Source: Trichopria drosophilae
Lineage: Eukaryota; Arthropoda; Insecta; Hymenoptera; Diapriidae
Direction: 5' to 3'
Assembly (NCBI GenBank): GCA_030407085.1
Contig: CM059582.1
Coordinates: 14,365,501-14,429,500, forward strand
DNA length: 64,000 nt
Part shown: positions 12,916-25,610 of the stretch, piece after piece
Layout of the letters: the number at the start of each line of letters is the position of its first letter
Numbering within the stretch: position 1 is the first letter of the stretch
The notes under the pieces: generated by a model
What the model was told of the DNA's origin: nothing
Seen by the model: the letters and a program-made list of their open reading frames with translations, nothing else
Database searches by the model: none
Translations under genes and position numbers: made by a program

Positions 12916-14563
12916 CACCATTGAAAACTCTCCTACATATTACAAATATGTTGGACGCATAATTGTCAAAAAATAAAGTAAAACTACGAATTTCAATTAA
13001 AAATTGTGACATATTTTGTAGGCACTTCCTTGAGTCCTTCTGATGTTTTCTTCGTCTGTATTTGTATTATTAAGTGCTTAATTCATGAAGTGACATTTGA
13101 TTTTCATCTCTTTAGGTATTTTTCATTTCGAAAAATACAAATTTCGTCGTTGTACGATGTCTGTTTATATTTGAAGATATCTTTCTTCCATTATATTTAA
13201 GTGCATTTGATATTTGATGTATATTGTTAATTTTACAATGATAAAAATAAAGATGAACAAAATAGTTATATAAACATATATATATATATATATATAAACA
13301 CGTACAAATACATATGAAGAATATTTAGCAAATAGCGGAAATAGTCGACTGCATGTTCCATTCATCTAGTGAAACATTCTATTGGTAAATGCAACGGTTA
13401 TTCTGATATCTATTCAAAGAAAGTAAACATAACCTTTGAATTAAGTACAATCTCACATTTCAATTACTAGAATATATGTCTAACATTTTTAAAAAAGATA
13501 TAAAAATGTATTAAATTATCAGAGAATTGAAGTACTTTCATGACATTATCGAAGTTGTTTGTAAACTTAGAAAATTTACATTGATACATTTCACGCAAAC
13601 GAAATTAACATACAAGATTAGGGGAAAACAAGTTCCATTAAGTATTTAACATATCGATACACAGAAATACCACAGAAATCCTTCGGATGTCATTAGCAGT
13701 GTATAAAAGCAAAGAAAGTTTAGAATATTCCCATATCTGTTCAAGTTCGATCGTAAGCTTCGACTTCGTAATAGTAATCGTCTCAAACGCTTTTACAAAT
13801 AATTCAGTCTTTTAATTAAAATATGTTCCGCGTTTGCTTTCTCTTCATCGTCAGAACCCAATTATAATGGCTTCATGATTGACGAGGACTTTGTGTACAC
13901 ATGATATAACGTGATATGTAATTGGTATAGAGCAATAAATCCAATGACGCTTTATGGCCCATTATGCCTGCAGGATAATCATTCAAGATACAAAAAAAAA
14001 CAAAAATTCTGAAAGCAATTCAAACGTGATATTTGCGTATTTAATGACGCTTTATGTCATGTGCGATTTATTTTGAAATTTAAAAATTACATTAACACTT
14101 CATACGTATTGTAGGACGATTATGGACTCAACTCCAATCTTTACGAACTCTTGATTAAGTCGCCTGAATTTTTGTGATATTATATGAAATTAACATATAT
14201 CAAATTACATGACAAGGTCATGTTTATGACAGATTTACAGATTCGCAAACGTGACGAAACACTTGACACGGCATTGCACTAAAAAATAATCGCGTTTCGA
14301 TAATGTGGACATCCAAATGAAAACTTCATTCGCTCTACGAGAAAGTTAATTTTCATTTGATGTTCTTTAAATATTATTGACATTTTTGTATTTATTACTG
14401 TCTTCGTCATCCATTTCATTATGTAAGATTATCGAGTTTTCCTCCAATTTAGAAATGATCGTCTCGTTTCATATCTACCTAATCATCGGAATTATCTAAT
14501 TCAATTATTAAAAATGAACATTATTATAACATTATTACATGTGTTAAAATGGTACCTGACACA
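12916..14563. other. intergenic; (TA)n microsatellite at 13275-13296
   Basis: AT-rich sequence with a short TA dinucleotide run and no coding or RNA signal. Confidence 0.55.
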
Positions 14564-14876
14564 TTAACCACTTCACTGGCCAAAATACCTAAATGGAGTT
14601 CCTCATTAAACTCATTTTCTAAAGTGTGCACCCTACTTTTAATTACTACAAAGCAATATTTTCATATTTTAGACATCAGAGAACAAGATTATAATAATAA
14701 AAACTTCAGTTTTTGAGATTTTCAATTTTTTTTTAGCTTTGAAATCGGCGATTTTCTATACTTTTCAACAAATGTCGTTCCACCTTTTCTCAATTATTAT
14801 TCCATAAAACTCATTTTTTACAAAAAGAGTTTAATGAGGATTGCCATTTGGGTATTTTTGCCAGTGAAGTGGTTAA
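14564..14876. mobile_element. 305-bp inverted-repeat element (piggyBac-like MITE) with TTAA duplications
   Basis: TTAA at 14564-14567 and 14873-14876 flank termini CCACTTCACTGGC and GCCAGTGAAGTGG. The inverted repeats extend about 45-50 bp inward with few mismatches (AAAATACC, then AAATGG, then CCTCATTAAACTC in each). The interior has no coding capacity. TTAA target duplications are characteristic of the piggyBac superfamily, so this is probably a non-autonomous derivative. Confidence 0.82.
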
Positions 14877-17330
14877 TATTAATAAATCCGAGGTAATAAA
14901 ACAAGTTTCTATTCAGTCTATTCGTTTGAATGTGGCGCTTCAAAAGTGGTCGATTTTTTATGTTTCTTGTCAAGATTCGAGATAGAAAATAAATCTTCGA
15001 GAATTTCGAAATTTCAAGGTCGCGATACCTGTTTCAAAAGTTTTGAGGTCAAGATCGAGATTGACGAATTCTCATCTTGTTTCATTTAGCTGCATCTGTA
15101 CTAATTCTGCTCAATTTTGTTTGATTGTGTACTTAAGAGGGTTCTAAAATGCTTCGGCCATAAAGTAAAAATTTGCACTAAAAACGATAAACAAACAATG
15201 ACTGAATCGATTTTCGAAAGGGTAGTTCTAATTGCTGTAGGCAGTATCATAGAAAATACCAAAGAAATTAATCGAAAACTGACGAATTTTCAGGAATAAG
15301 TAATTTTTATTTATTTCTGAAAATTATTTACGAAATTTTAAAATTTGGTTTCTCCAAAAGTTGTCCTCCAATAAATCCAATAAACCCAATTTTTCGGGTT
15401 AAAATATGACCTAAAATCATATATAGAGAAATTATATGTAAAAGGAGAAGGGTTTTTGCATTTATCTTACAAAATATCTTTAAGCTATCCTGAAAATTGA
15501 CACTAAGAACTGGAAATCTATTTTACCTACAAGAACACATCATAAAGACTTACGACACAGTACAAGATAAGTAGTTTTGCTTCTTTTGGGACATGATTGT
15601 ATACTAGCGTAACAAATGCCTTCGCAGAGAGAACTAGATGTTAAAAAGAGGATAATCAACATCCTGATATCAACCATTAATATAATTATATTTATGGTCA
15701 CTATCTGAGATGTTTGTGGTTGTGATACTTCCATGTTATAAGCTTCTTCTAAACATCAAGATAGTAATGAGAACAATCTGGTGATGCCAGTCTTTATTTT
15801 AAACATAGATAGTAACGATTAGCATCCATTTTTCATCTTTTAACAGCCCAGTTTTTGGTCTGCAATGAATCTAATCAGATACTACAAGTTCTTTGTGTCA
15901 CCCACGAAATTTCTTTAAGTTAATCACCTAATAATCGCCATATTATTTGTCTGGTAGTTTTCTTTTATCGAATAATGTAATGACATCTCTTGCATTTCGT
16001 TAAAAAATGTTTCCCGCTCCAATAGCCTCATTTTAATTAAAACCTCGTTCTTTGTCTTTCCTATGGTCAAACAACCTGTAATTTTCAGTGGCTCTCCGGC
16101 AATCTAAAGGTCAACCGTTCGGCACGTAATAAAAAAAAACTAGTCTACCCGTAAATCCAACCAGTCGTGCGGTTATGTAGGCAGTCAAGTTGAACGGCGG
16201 CCAGCGTCCGGACACCTGCAGCTGGGGACACACGTGGCTGGAAGTCTTGGGGAACACTTTTTATTCTATATATATATATATGTAAGAGCCGCATATATAC
16301 ACGACGCGTTTTACTTAGTGCGCTGCGTGCCCTCTAGAGTGACCCCTCCGGACTTTCACCCGGTAGTTTGTGATCCCTACTATATCTCTAGGCCGCTCTT
16401 CCAAGCTCTCCTCTTTCGGACATCTACATACCGCGAGGAAATTTGTTGTAATTTCCACGCGAATTTAACGTAATAACACCAAGCTTCAACGTTTACAACT
16501 ATGACCAGATAAATAGGAACTGACAAAGAGGGATCCCTATGTGTCAGGATGAGTGAAAAAGAGGTGGACGATTCTCGCGAATTGCGTGAAAGTGTATGCT
16601 GTAATATTCATAAAGTACAGAACTTGATTTTAAGGCGATGAGCTAATAAAGGATGCTTCTAAATTGAATTTTTCAGTTGGGTCAAATTTTAACCAATTGT
16701 AATTTCTAGGTGGACATTTTTACTTATATTTTTAGGTAATACAATTTGTAATTGAGAGTTGTTAAAATTTAATTAAAATGCTCTTTGTCAATGGTTCATT
16801 AAATGTGAAAGGTTTGCTCTACAGACTATGTTGTCGAATAAAATCATGTCCAATAAAATCCACCAACCATGATAACAAGGGCAGATTCAATATTAATATT
16901 TAATCTTCTTAATCAATTCTTACATAATGTAGAACTTCGTCACCTTTACTCGGTGTCCTTAACACATTTGAACCCAAAAAGCTGCCACTGCAATAATTCT
17001 GTTCCGTCTTGAATCTAGACATTTTTCTGAGTATCTCGGAAACAAATTCAAACCATTTCATCGGAACGTTTTTGAGAAAATCGATCTTGAACATCACAGA
17101 CGCGTCTTTGGTACATACTGCATAAGGAATGAAGTATTCTAATATAAACAACATGTTGAATTTTTTATTTTTAAACATTTTTTTTAATAGCAAACTTTTA
17201 TTTCATCATGTGTCGATGCATGAGCTTTCGAGATTTTAGTGCACTTTATTAACTTTACCAAATAAAGCAAATAACATACACGAAATTAATTAACATATTT
17301 ATTTAGTTTAAATAATAAAAAGAAATAGTA
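14877..17330. other. intergenic with a GC-richer island at 16140-16490
   Basis: Mostly AT-rich. The island at 16.14-16.49 kb is CpG-rich and interrupted by a (TA)n run at about 16266-16282. It holds a 79-codon open frame with no recognisable domain. It might be regulatory or an old exon; nothing in it decides. Confidence 0.45.
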
Positions 17331-17334
17331 CTAA

Positions 17335-18478
17335 TAACGGCAAAACAGAAACAACAACAGCGACGGAGACAACTACAACGAAAACTAAAATGATAACTAC
17401 AACAACCACAATTAAAGCAGTGATAAGTACAACAACGATAACTACAACGACAACAATGACAATGACCATTCCAACAACTACAAATACAACGATGAAGAGT
17501 ATAACAATGACAAGTATAATCACGATAACTATAATGATAACTAAAACGACAACTACAATAACAACAACTATACCATCGACAACTACAAATGAAATTACAG
17601 CAACGATACTTCAACGACAACTACAACAACGATAACTACAACGACAACTGTGACAATGACAATTCCAACAACTGCAAATACAACGATGAAGAGTACAACA
17701 ACGACAAGTATAATCACGATAACTACAACGATAACTAAAACTATTGTAACTACAACAACGATATAACTAAAACGACAACTACAATAACAACAACTATACC
17801 ATCGACAACTACAAAGAAAATTACAACAACGACAACTACAATAACGATACTTCAACGACAACTACAACAACGATAACTGTAACAACAACAACTATACCAT
17901 CGGCAACTACAACAACGAAAACTGCAACAACGAGAACTACAACGATAACTACAAAACTCAAGTACAAAAATCATAATTACAAGGCTAACTACAATGATAA
18001 CTACAACAATTTCGACTATAATAACGATAACTATAACAGTTTTAACTACAACAACGATAAACACAACGATAATTACAACAATAACAGCAACAACTATACT
18101 ATCGACAACTCCTACAACGAAAACTATAATACCGACATCTACAACAACTACAATTACAATAACGACAAGTACAACAACGATAACTACAACGATCACTGCA
18201 ACAATAACTACAAGAAGTATAATCGCAACAACTGCAACTAAAACAATGACAAGTACAACAACGACAACTATAACAACCACAACTACAACAATTACAATCA
18301 CAACAATGAAAAGTACAAAAATGATAATTACTAGGATAACGACAATGACGACTGCAGCAACAGCAACTACTATGAAAAACTACAATTATAACAATGACTT
18401 CAACAAATACAACTACAATAACGACAACGACAATCTTGACATTTTCAACAACGATACTTTTTACTACTAAAATACATA
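17335..18478. repeat. (ACN)n low-complexity tandem array
   Basis: About 1.15 kb of 3-bp-periodic sequence dominated by ACAACG, ACTACA and ATAACT words. Longer blocks recur inside it: ATTCCAACAACTRCAAATAC starts at 17468 and again at 17662 (194 bp), and the ACTATACCATCG block appears near 17567, 17795 and 17893. Because the period is 3, all frames stay open and yield poly-Thr or poly-Val/Ile and Cys/Ser/Tyr peptides. These are not genes. Confidence 0.92.
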
Positions 18479-19740
18479 CATAATACATAATACTACTTAC
18501 ATACTACAATAACGGTACTTTTTAAATTGACTGTATTGTTTTGAACCTTCTTATTTGGGGGTAAAATAAGATTTAAGAAATTCAAAATTGCTGATTCATT
18601 CTGGCCATTGGTGTTTTAAAATTCGAGGTGATTGGCTTGAAACTTATTACTTTCAGTTTCTTTGCTTCATTTATGGTGAATTTCATATCAGATTTAAAAT
18701 GTTGATTTACAGAAGTAGATGTAATAGAGAAAAATTCAACATTAAATTTTTCCGAAATAATTTAAATAAAAACTATAAAAAGAAGTGATAAAAATGAGAA
18801 CACAAAAAAAAATAGAAAAAATAGAAGTACAAAAATAATTAAAAAGGTGTCTCTTCGAGATATTCGACAATTCTGTTCAGATTTGGCAGATTTCAAATCT
18901 AGGTTTGACGGATTCCACATCAGCGACTCCAAAAAGAAACTCCAGAATATATATGTTTTCCAAACATATCTCCAAAACAACTATTTTTATATGCTATATT
19001 TATTTTTTAGGAGATCCCACTAGGTTTGTCACCAAAAAACCCCCAATAAGTTTTAAAATAATCTGATTAATTTAATGTACGGTCAACAACTTTTCAGGGT
19101 CTTAATTCTACTATTATCATATCTTATACAACTATCTTTCTATCTTTTTTCCTTAGTACCGTTAACCATTTATTTTTGTACAATGACACCGTAATTTCTG
19201 CATCTTAAAATTAATATCTCAATTTAGACATTTTACACGAAAGGTATCTCCGTGCGTATAATGCTAAACAGAGATTCCCAAATTAAAAAGAGCAATTAAT
19301 TAGAAGGCGCATAAATACATATAAAATTAAATAATCATAATTTAACTACTTGATTTATATTAATCGGACCATCTAAATTGTCGATTATATTATAAAAGAA
19401 AACTCAAATAAAATTGGATACAGTAACATTATACATTTATTTAAATTAAAGATACTTTGAAATTTTAACAGAATTGTTCTTATTTAGTATAGAACATTTT
19501 TTCCTTAAGTGGTTAAGGGAGGTTGTGAAGTGATCAGCTTATGAGTTAGGAAGTTTCACTAAAAAACGTAAATTGAAGATATACTGAAACGTTCAAAATC
19601 ATATATTTCCGAAAATTCTCGGACAGTTCTCAATTAATTTCTTTGATATTTTCTCGGATGCCGTCTAAAGTAATTAGAATTGCCTTCACAGAGCCGAATT
19701 ATAACAAATCGATTATGTAATTTTTTATTTATTGTTCTTA
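18479..19740. other. intergenic, no feature seen
   Basis: AT-rich DNA with poly-A/T-rich stretches near 18.78-18.84 kb. I see nothing else. Confidence 0.55.
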
Positions 19741-19748
19741 GTGAAAAT

Positions 19749-19857
19749 CTCCACCTTATCGGTGGAGCACTTTAGAACCCCCCAAAAACGGACAGTCATA
19801 ACCCGAGTAGAAATTTGTTCAGGCCCTGGTCAGGGCCTTAATAAATTTCTACTCGGG
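19749..19857. repeat. pair of hairpins, including a 15-bp-arm perfect inverted repeat
   Basis: The first hairpin is CTCCACC-TTATC-GGTGGAG at 19749-19767. The second has perfect 15-bp arms, CCCGAGTAGAAATTT (19802-19816) and AAATTTCTACTCGGG (19843-19857). Inside it sits a further 8-bp-arm hairpin, AGGCCCTG/CAGGGCCT (19821-19838). It looks like a small palindromic element. The arm sequence AAATTTCTACTGGGG returns in the 25.3-25.45 kb array. Confidence 0.75.
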
Positions 19858-22800
19858 AAAGTCAGAAACTCGCCTCTTTTGTGGCTTTTGCTCCTTTTTT
19901 TTGTATTTTATTTTGTCTGTCTAAAATATGGCTATGAATAACATGAATCATAAGTTATAAAAACTAATTATCTACATGCTTGCATTAAAGTAATTTTGTA
20001 CTTTTGTATAAGAAATTGTGAAATTATCTCTCTTTTTGATAATGAATATCTAACATTTTGGAAATATTGATAAAAATAATTTTAAAAAAATTAAGAATAT
20101 CAAGAAACTTTTTCCAAATTTTTGTGAATTTTTGGATTTCTTGGATATTGAAATATGACTCCAAACATTTTTAAAAAGTTTACGCGTATTTAGTGATTCT
20201 GAATATTTGTTTTCTATAAGAATTGTTCCTACAAGTTACCGTATTTAAGTTAGAAAATCATGAACGTTTACTCTACTAATGCGCCATTACGAATGCCGTT
20301 TTGGATTCCTTTTATAGAAATTCAATTTTATCCGTCCATTGTTGTTTAGTTCAAGCTCCAATTGCAAGATTTTAAAAGATTTCATACAAAGAGATGTTAT
20401 GGAGTAGAGATAACGTTTGAAAACCAAGCTAATAAAAAAAATCTTGTTTTTTTCAAATTAAATCTGAAAATGTTGTGGGTTTTTTTTCGGCATGTTAATC
20501 CACGCCAATAAAAGATCAAATATTTCGATGTATACTTTTAGTTTTTGTTGATTAGCGCCGTAATGAACTAGAATATGACGGGTGATACTTAACATTCTGT
20601 TAATGTGTCTAGTAAATTTTGCTATTTAGATAGGATTTCATAATATTCTGTTTCGCAATTCCTCTACAAAAAATAAGAAAATTTCTTAAAAATCATCACA
20701 CATATCGATAGAAATACGAGTCTGTTCTCAAAGGCCTATCTTCAAAAGTAAAAATTGTTATTTTTCTTACTGTATACTTACTCACATATTCAACATTTGT
20801 GAATATTCGTGAATATTGAAATTGTGAATGGTTACGTCTTATTTTTGTAAATTTAATATTATATAACTGCTTTAATGTTCAACGTCCTGTCCAAAACGTC
20901 AAATTAATTTTTATTATTTTCGCCTTCAGACCCTGACTCCAAGACAACTCTTTACATTATAATAAATGTGCCTTAAATAATTACGATCTCCTTGGGAAAT
21001 TTTTTAACAGGAACAAAAACAGACAAAAGGAAGTCAAATAATAAGTGTTATTAATCGAAAAGACCTGGTAAAAATACTAAAATAACTGTGGGAAACTGCA
21101 TTGCTGCATCGTCGAAGGGAGATTACCATAATTTTCTGTTAAAAGAGAATTGATTTACCAAACACACTACAATTACGATATTGGAAAGCAGTAAAAAACG
21201 ACCAAATATTGTTCCGATCCGAGTGCAATACTTTTTTATTTTAATAAGACTTTCTGCGGTAACCACTCCAATTTTTTTATACAATTTGATGCTGCAGATG
21301 TAAAGAATTGTGTAGTAATCGTTATTTACGACGGGATATTGCAGCTTCGATTGCATTGTCTTTGAAGAAATTTTATAAAAAATGACGAGGTACACGCGGC
21401 GGGCAACGATCGATGATGCACTGAAATTAAAACTCAAAAGTCTTAAGACCTCGTCTGTGCATGGAGGAAGGAAAGGAAGAAAGAGAAAGGAGAAGCTGTC
21501 CGACACGTGCTCGTCGGTATTTTCCTATTCATTTTGCATCCCACCAACATTTTATCGTGTCCCATCGCATAAACACATACGTGAAAGTTAAAGTTTAACC
21601 TGCAGATCTATATATCTGCATATTGACAGGTTGCAGATGGATGTGAATGAACTTTATGCAAATGCGACTTGCGCATCGAGCAGATGTTGAGAGATCGTTT
21701 TTAGTACCTGCCAGTCAAAGGTGACACGAAGAACCTCCAATGAGTCGCCAAAACGAGTACACTTTTCCACGAGGCTCTTAAAATGGAGAAATTGTGAAAA
21801 ACTGCGTATCAGATGTTGGGAAACGATTTCTAAACGTTTTTTTAGATGAAAATGACGATGGACTTTTTACGAAAATTCTGCCTCTTAACTATATAATTGA
21901 GATAACAGTATACCTATATTACCTCCCAATATATGCCCGCACCGACATAATTTTGGGATTATCCAAAACATCCGAGAAAACGCAATGGAAGAATAACTGA
22001 GACACCACTAGCTCGACAAACTGAAATATATTGATTGTTGAGAATTTACTTTAAAAAAACTACTGCAGAGAATGTGCTAACTTTGGCTTTAAAGATGTAG
22101 TTATGACCTTATAAAAGATATATGACACAGAGTTGACAAAAAATTGAATATTAAGAGTTATTCGTAATCCTCTAAGGCTCAAAAAATAATTCTTCCACTG
22201 CTATAGTGAAAGCGATCGTGGAGATGCCGGAAATAACGGTAATGGTAATGACGAAGTTTGTAAAAATATCATGATTTTTTGGTAAAAATGAGATTTTTTA
22301 TTCCTTCGGAAAATTGGAGTTCATGGAGAAACATATGTAAAAGAAGCTGCGATATGAAATATTTAGTAGCATCCATAGAGTTATAGTAAATTTGAAAGAC
22401 AGCTGGCTCTATAAAAGTATTTGGAGTCGCTGGTAACAATATTATGGTCAAGTTTTCGAAATTCAAAATAGCTGCAGGAATATGTCGGACGACCAAAATG
22501 TTCCATTTTGTAGTTAAAAAATATGATTGTATTCTAAGCAGAGTAAGAAGTGTTTTTATAAAATTATTGTTATTATTAAACCTCTTGTACCCTTGTAAGT
22601 AGCCTTGTACAAATTAAGGAATGAACAAGGTAGAATGATAATAGATATTATCGAGTCAAGGGCGCGAAATGAACTTTTTATACTCGAAGATGATCACTGT
22701 TCACAAATGACTACGAAGGACCTTTAAGAGGTTAAAAGTCCGTGATATTAACAAAACTGTTTGTTATGTTTCACATTTTCAATTTCAATTTCACATTACG

Positions 22801-24100
22801 AAACATGACGAAAAAACATTTTTGAGGCAAAAAAATAAGGTGCAACGGTGGGGAAGTATTAAAGTTTACATTGCTCAGCAGAAATATGTCCAGGCTGCCT
22901 GAAAACTGATCAGGGCCTGATCAGGCTTACATGATAGAGTCTGTGTTATCATTGACAAAACAAACTTAACACACAAATTCAACATTTTCAAACTCATCAT
23001 TTTCAATCTCAACATTTGAAAAACTCAACATTGTTGAACATTACATTACAAAAATATCAATAATAGAGTGTCACCTCTCCTTAGTAATGTTTTGATCCGA
23101 TATACATAAACATCGCATACTTAGTTTGAACCTAACCTAACCTGACCTGACCTAGTTAAATGGAATATCTCCATGGACAAGCGCACAATATTCATTAATT
23201 TTTTTAATACAAATTGTTATTATTCATTTGTATTATTGACTTGATTTTCAAAATACAATATAAATCAATAAACTAAACACAATTGCAAATGTCAACATTT
23301 CACAATGTTGATTAGACCTGTTACCAATTAATTATTACATAACATTTTTTTTTTTGCATTTTTTAACCCAAACTTCAATTGCCAGTTTTCACATAATCGA
23401 ATAAATATATCTCTTTTTTAATAAACATTTATGGTTAGTCTCAATGTAAACTGTAAAAACGCAGTTCGTGACAATCATTTCCTAGAATGAAAAATATTGC
23501 AACTTCGGAACTGTTTATGACGTTATTAAAGTACTAAGTTTTTAAACATAATGTTGGTATACAAAATAATAGTTAACTCGAAAATTCAGTAACATTTTTT
23601 TCAGAGGACATTCAAACATAATTATATGTAGATCAGATATTGCTGTAAGTACTTCCGAGAGCATAAGGTTCAGTCATTCATTTCAACTTAAAGTACTCCT
23701 AGTCAATTCGATAAAATTAATGGTAATTCATATAAATTATTGACTTAATGCGCAGCGAACGAGACATTTATCAAGCGATCTCTGACCAAATAAGTCAATG
23801 GGTAAATAATGATCGAAAACAAGTAATATATTCAACGAGTTGAAGCCATAAAGCTCTCAATCATTACTTACTATATATGACTTGGTTCGGTTTGTACCCA
23901 GCGGCCTCTTAAAACAAATTAAAATTAGATGGTTTTGGTCTAGGAATATATCAGTATATCAAGAATATCAGAAAATACCATTATTAAAATTGCCTAAGGA
24001 AGAGATTTAATCTCCAAAGATCTATTATGATTGTAAATTAGAAGTGTTGGAATGTTCTTGGATGTGATTGAATAAAACAAATGTTCAATTTTAATTAGCT
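19858..24100. other. long AT-rich intergenic stretch
   Basis: No gene seen. Minor items are a CTGATCAGGGCCTGATCAGG palindrome at about 22906 and a short CCTAACCTAACC run near 23133. Open frames (for example 21123-21506 on -, 127 codons) have no domain resemblance and poor codon character. Confidence 0.5.
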
Positions 24101-24102
24101 TG

Positions 24103-24420
24103 TTAACCCTTCAGAACTTGAACTGACATTTTTTTACTTCAATTTCAATTACGTATTTCGTAGCATATTAAAATCAAAGTTAAAACAAAAATTACATATT
24201 CTTTAAAAGTTACATATCCTGCTGTTTTTGAGATCACTCTTGACAGTTCCGAAGACGAAATAAAGTTTCAGACATAAAGAATTCTGATATGGCGTCAGTT
24301 TTAAAAGAAAATGCTAAAAATCTTCTGAATATTTCTTCGACCTATTAGAATATTGTGATTCTGTTATACACAAATGTGGGCACTATTTTTGAGTTAAAAG
24401 AAAAAATGTTATTTTGAAAT
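24103..24420 (+). repeat. dispersed repeat beginning TTAACCC (copy 1)
   Basis: It starts TTAACCCTTCAGAACTTGAA and continues with TTTTTTTACTTCAATTTCAAT. It aligns, with divergence, to the sequence starting at 63383 (TTAACCCATTAACGTCAAGT, then CTTCAATTTCAAT). The right boundary is uncertain. Confidence 0.45.
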
Positions 24421-24777
24421 TTTTCTGACATGGTCTCAAACACTATGAGGTTCTTAAAAACAAGTGTTAATAATAAAAAGTTCTTAGAAAAATCATCAAA
24501 GAAGATACTAGAATTTATTTAGATTTTTTTAAATGGTGATTTGAGAAATTGTGTATTTTATTTTTTTAACAATTTTTTAAAAATTGATGAAAAATTATTT
24601 TTAAATGTTCGTATATTTTTTAGGAATTCTAAGAATTTTTTGTTCTTTTTTCCAAAAGTCGGTTGTTTCTGCAAAAATGAATTTCAAATTCTGTAGTTTA
24701 GGTTTTTTTTTCCAGAGAACTGTGGAAAAATCGCATACAAAAAAAAAACTACTCTCTGATATCACTTTCTACTTTCA

Positions 24778-25031
24778 GTACAAAATAGTATATTCTGCAA
24801 CTATGGAGCAAAATAGTAGAGTGAGGCTCGGCTTGACGAAAGGGTGCAACTTCACTCCCGTAGTGTAGGAAGCAAAATAGTATTTTATGCTGATTGTGTG
24901 AGAAATTAATTTTTTCACGCCCAGTGTGCAAAACCGGGCGCAATATAGCACATTCTCTCCCTACGGAGCAAAGTAAGTTTTTCGTACTGTGAGCGTAAAA
25001 TACTATTTTGCTCCCTATATCGCGGGAGCAA
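24778..25031. repeat. word array GAGCAAAATAGTATTTT in both orientations
   Basis: Variants of GGAGCAAAATAGTATTTTATGC occur near 24805, 24869 and 24974 in direct orientation and near 24992 inverted (GCGTAAAATACTATTTTGCTCC). The 24869 and 24992 copies would form a stem of about 22 bp. The array runs straight into the CAGTACTG array. Confidence 0.75.
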
Positions 25032-25610
25032 CACGATACAGTACCGACGTCAGTAGTGATTCGGCTTCGAATGTCAGTACTGATCGGCAGTATCTCGTCG
25101 GTACTGACTTACTCTGGTTATAAGTACTGATTAACTCATGATCACGGCTACTGACTGCCAGTACATCATCAGTACTGATGTGGTACGGAAGTCGGTACTG
25201 TCTCGACCCCGTATGTCAGTACTGTTCCTCTCCGAGAATCAGTACTGGGTATCGGTACTTGATTAGTACTCTCCCGGTGGTTAACTCCGGCGACCTACGC
25301 AAATTTCTACTGGGGTAATCATTTCATGGCAGTCAGTACTCTGTCAGTACTGATTTGATCCGACGGCCAGTAATCTGTCAATTCCGAAAACAGTACTGGC
25401 CGCCAGTACTAGGTCAGTACATTGCTGTTGTCAATGCCAGCCAAATTTCTACTGGGGTAATCATTTCATGGCAGCCAGTACTCTGTCAGTACTGATTTGA
25501 TCGCCGCCAGTACTAGGTCAGTACATTGCTGTTGTCAATGCCAGTACTGACACATTTCCGATCATCAGTACCAGGTACCAGTACTGTTCAGTACCTAGCA
25601 GGAGTTTTGC
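25032..25610. repeat. dense array of the palindromic word CAGTACTG
   Basis: CAGTACTG/TCAGTACTGA and one-base variants (CAGTAC, GGTACTG, CAGTAATC) occur about every 15-25 bp over nearly 600 bp, in unusually GC-rich sequence. A segment of about 60 bp starting AAATTTCTACTGGGGTAATC is duplicated at 25301 and 25443, 142 bp apart. A second duplicated segment (GCCAGTACTAGGTCAGTACA) lies at about 25402 and 25506. The word spacing is irregular, so this is not a simple tandem repeat. Confidence 0.85.

Noticed and set aside
17303..18488. Several long open frames on both strands (up to 158 codons)
   Set aside because: They are by-products of the (ACN)n array: poly-Thr on one strand, Val/Ile or Cys/Ser/Tyr on the other.
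23128..23160. Telomere array (CCTAA)n
   Set aside because: Only two to three units; such short runs are common inside insect genomes.
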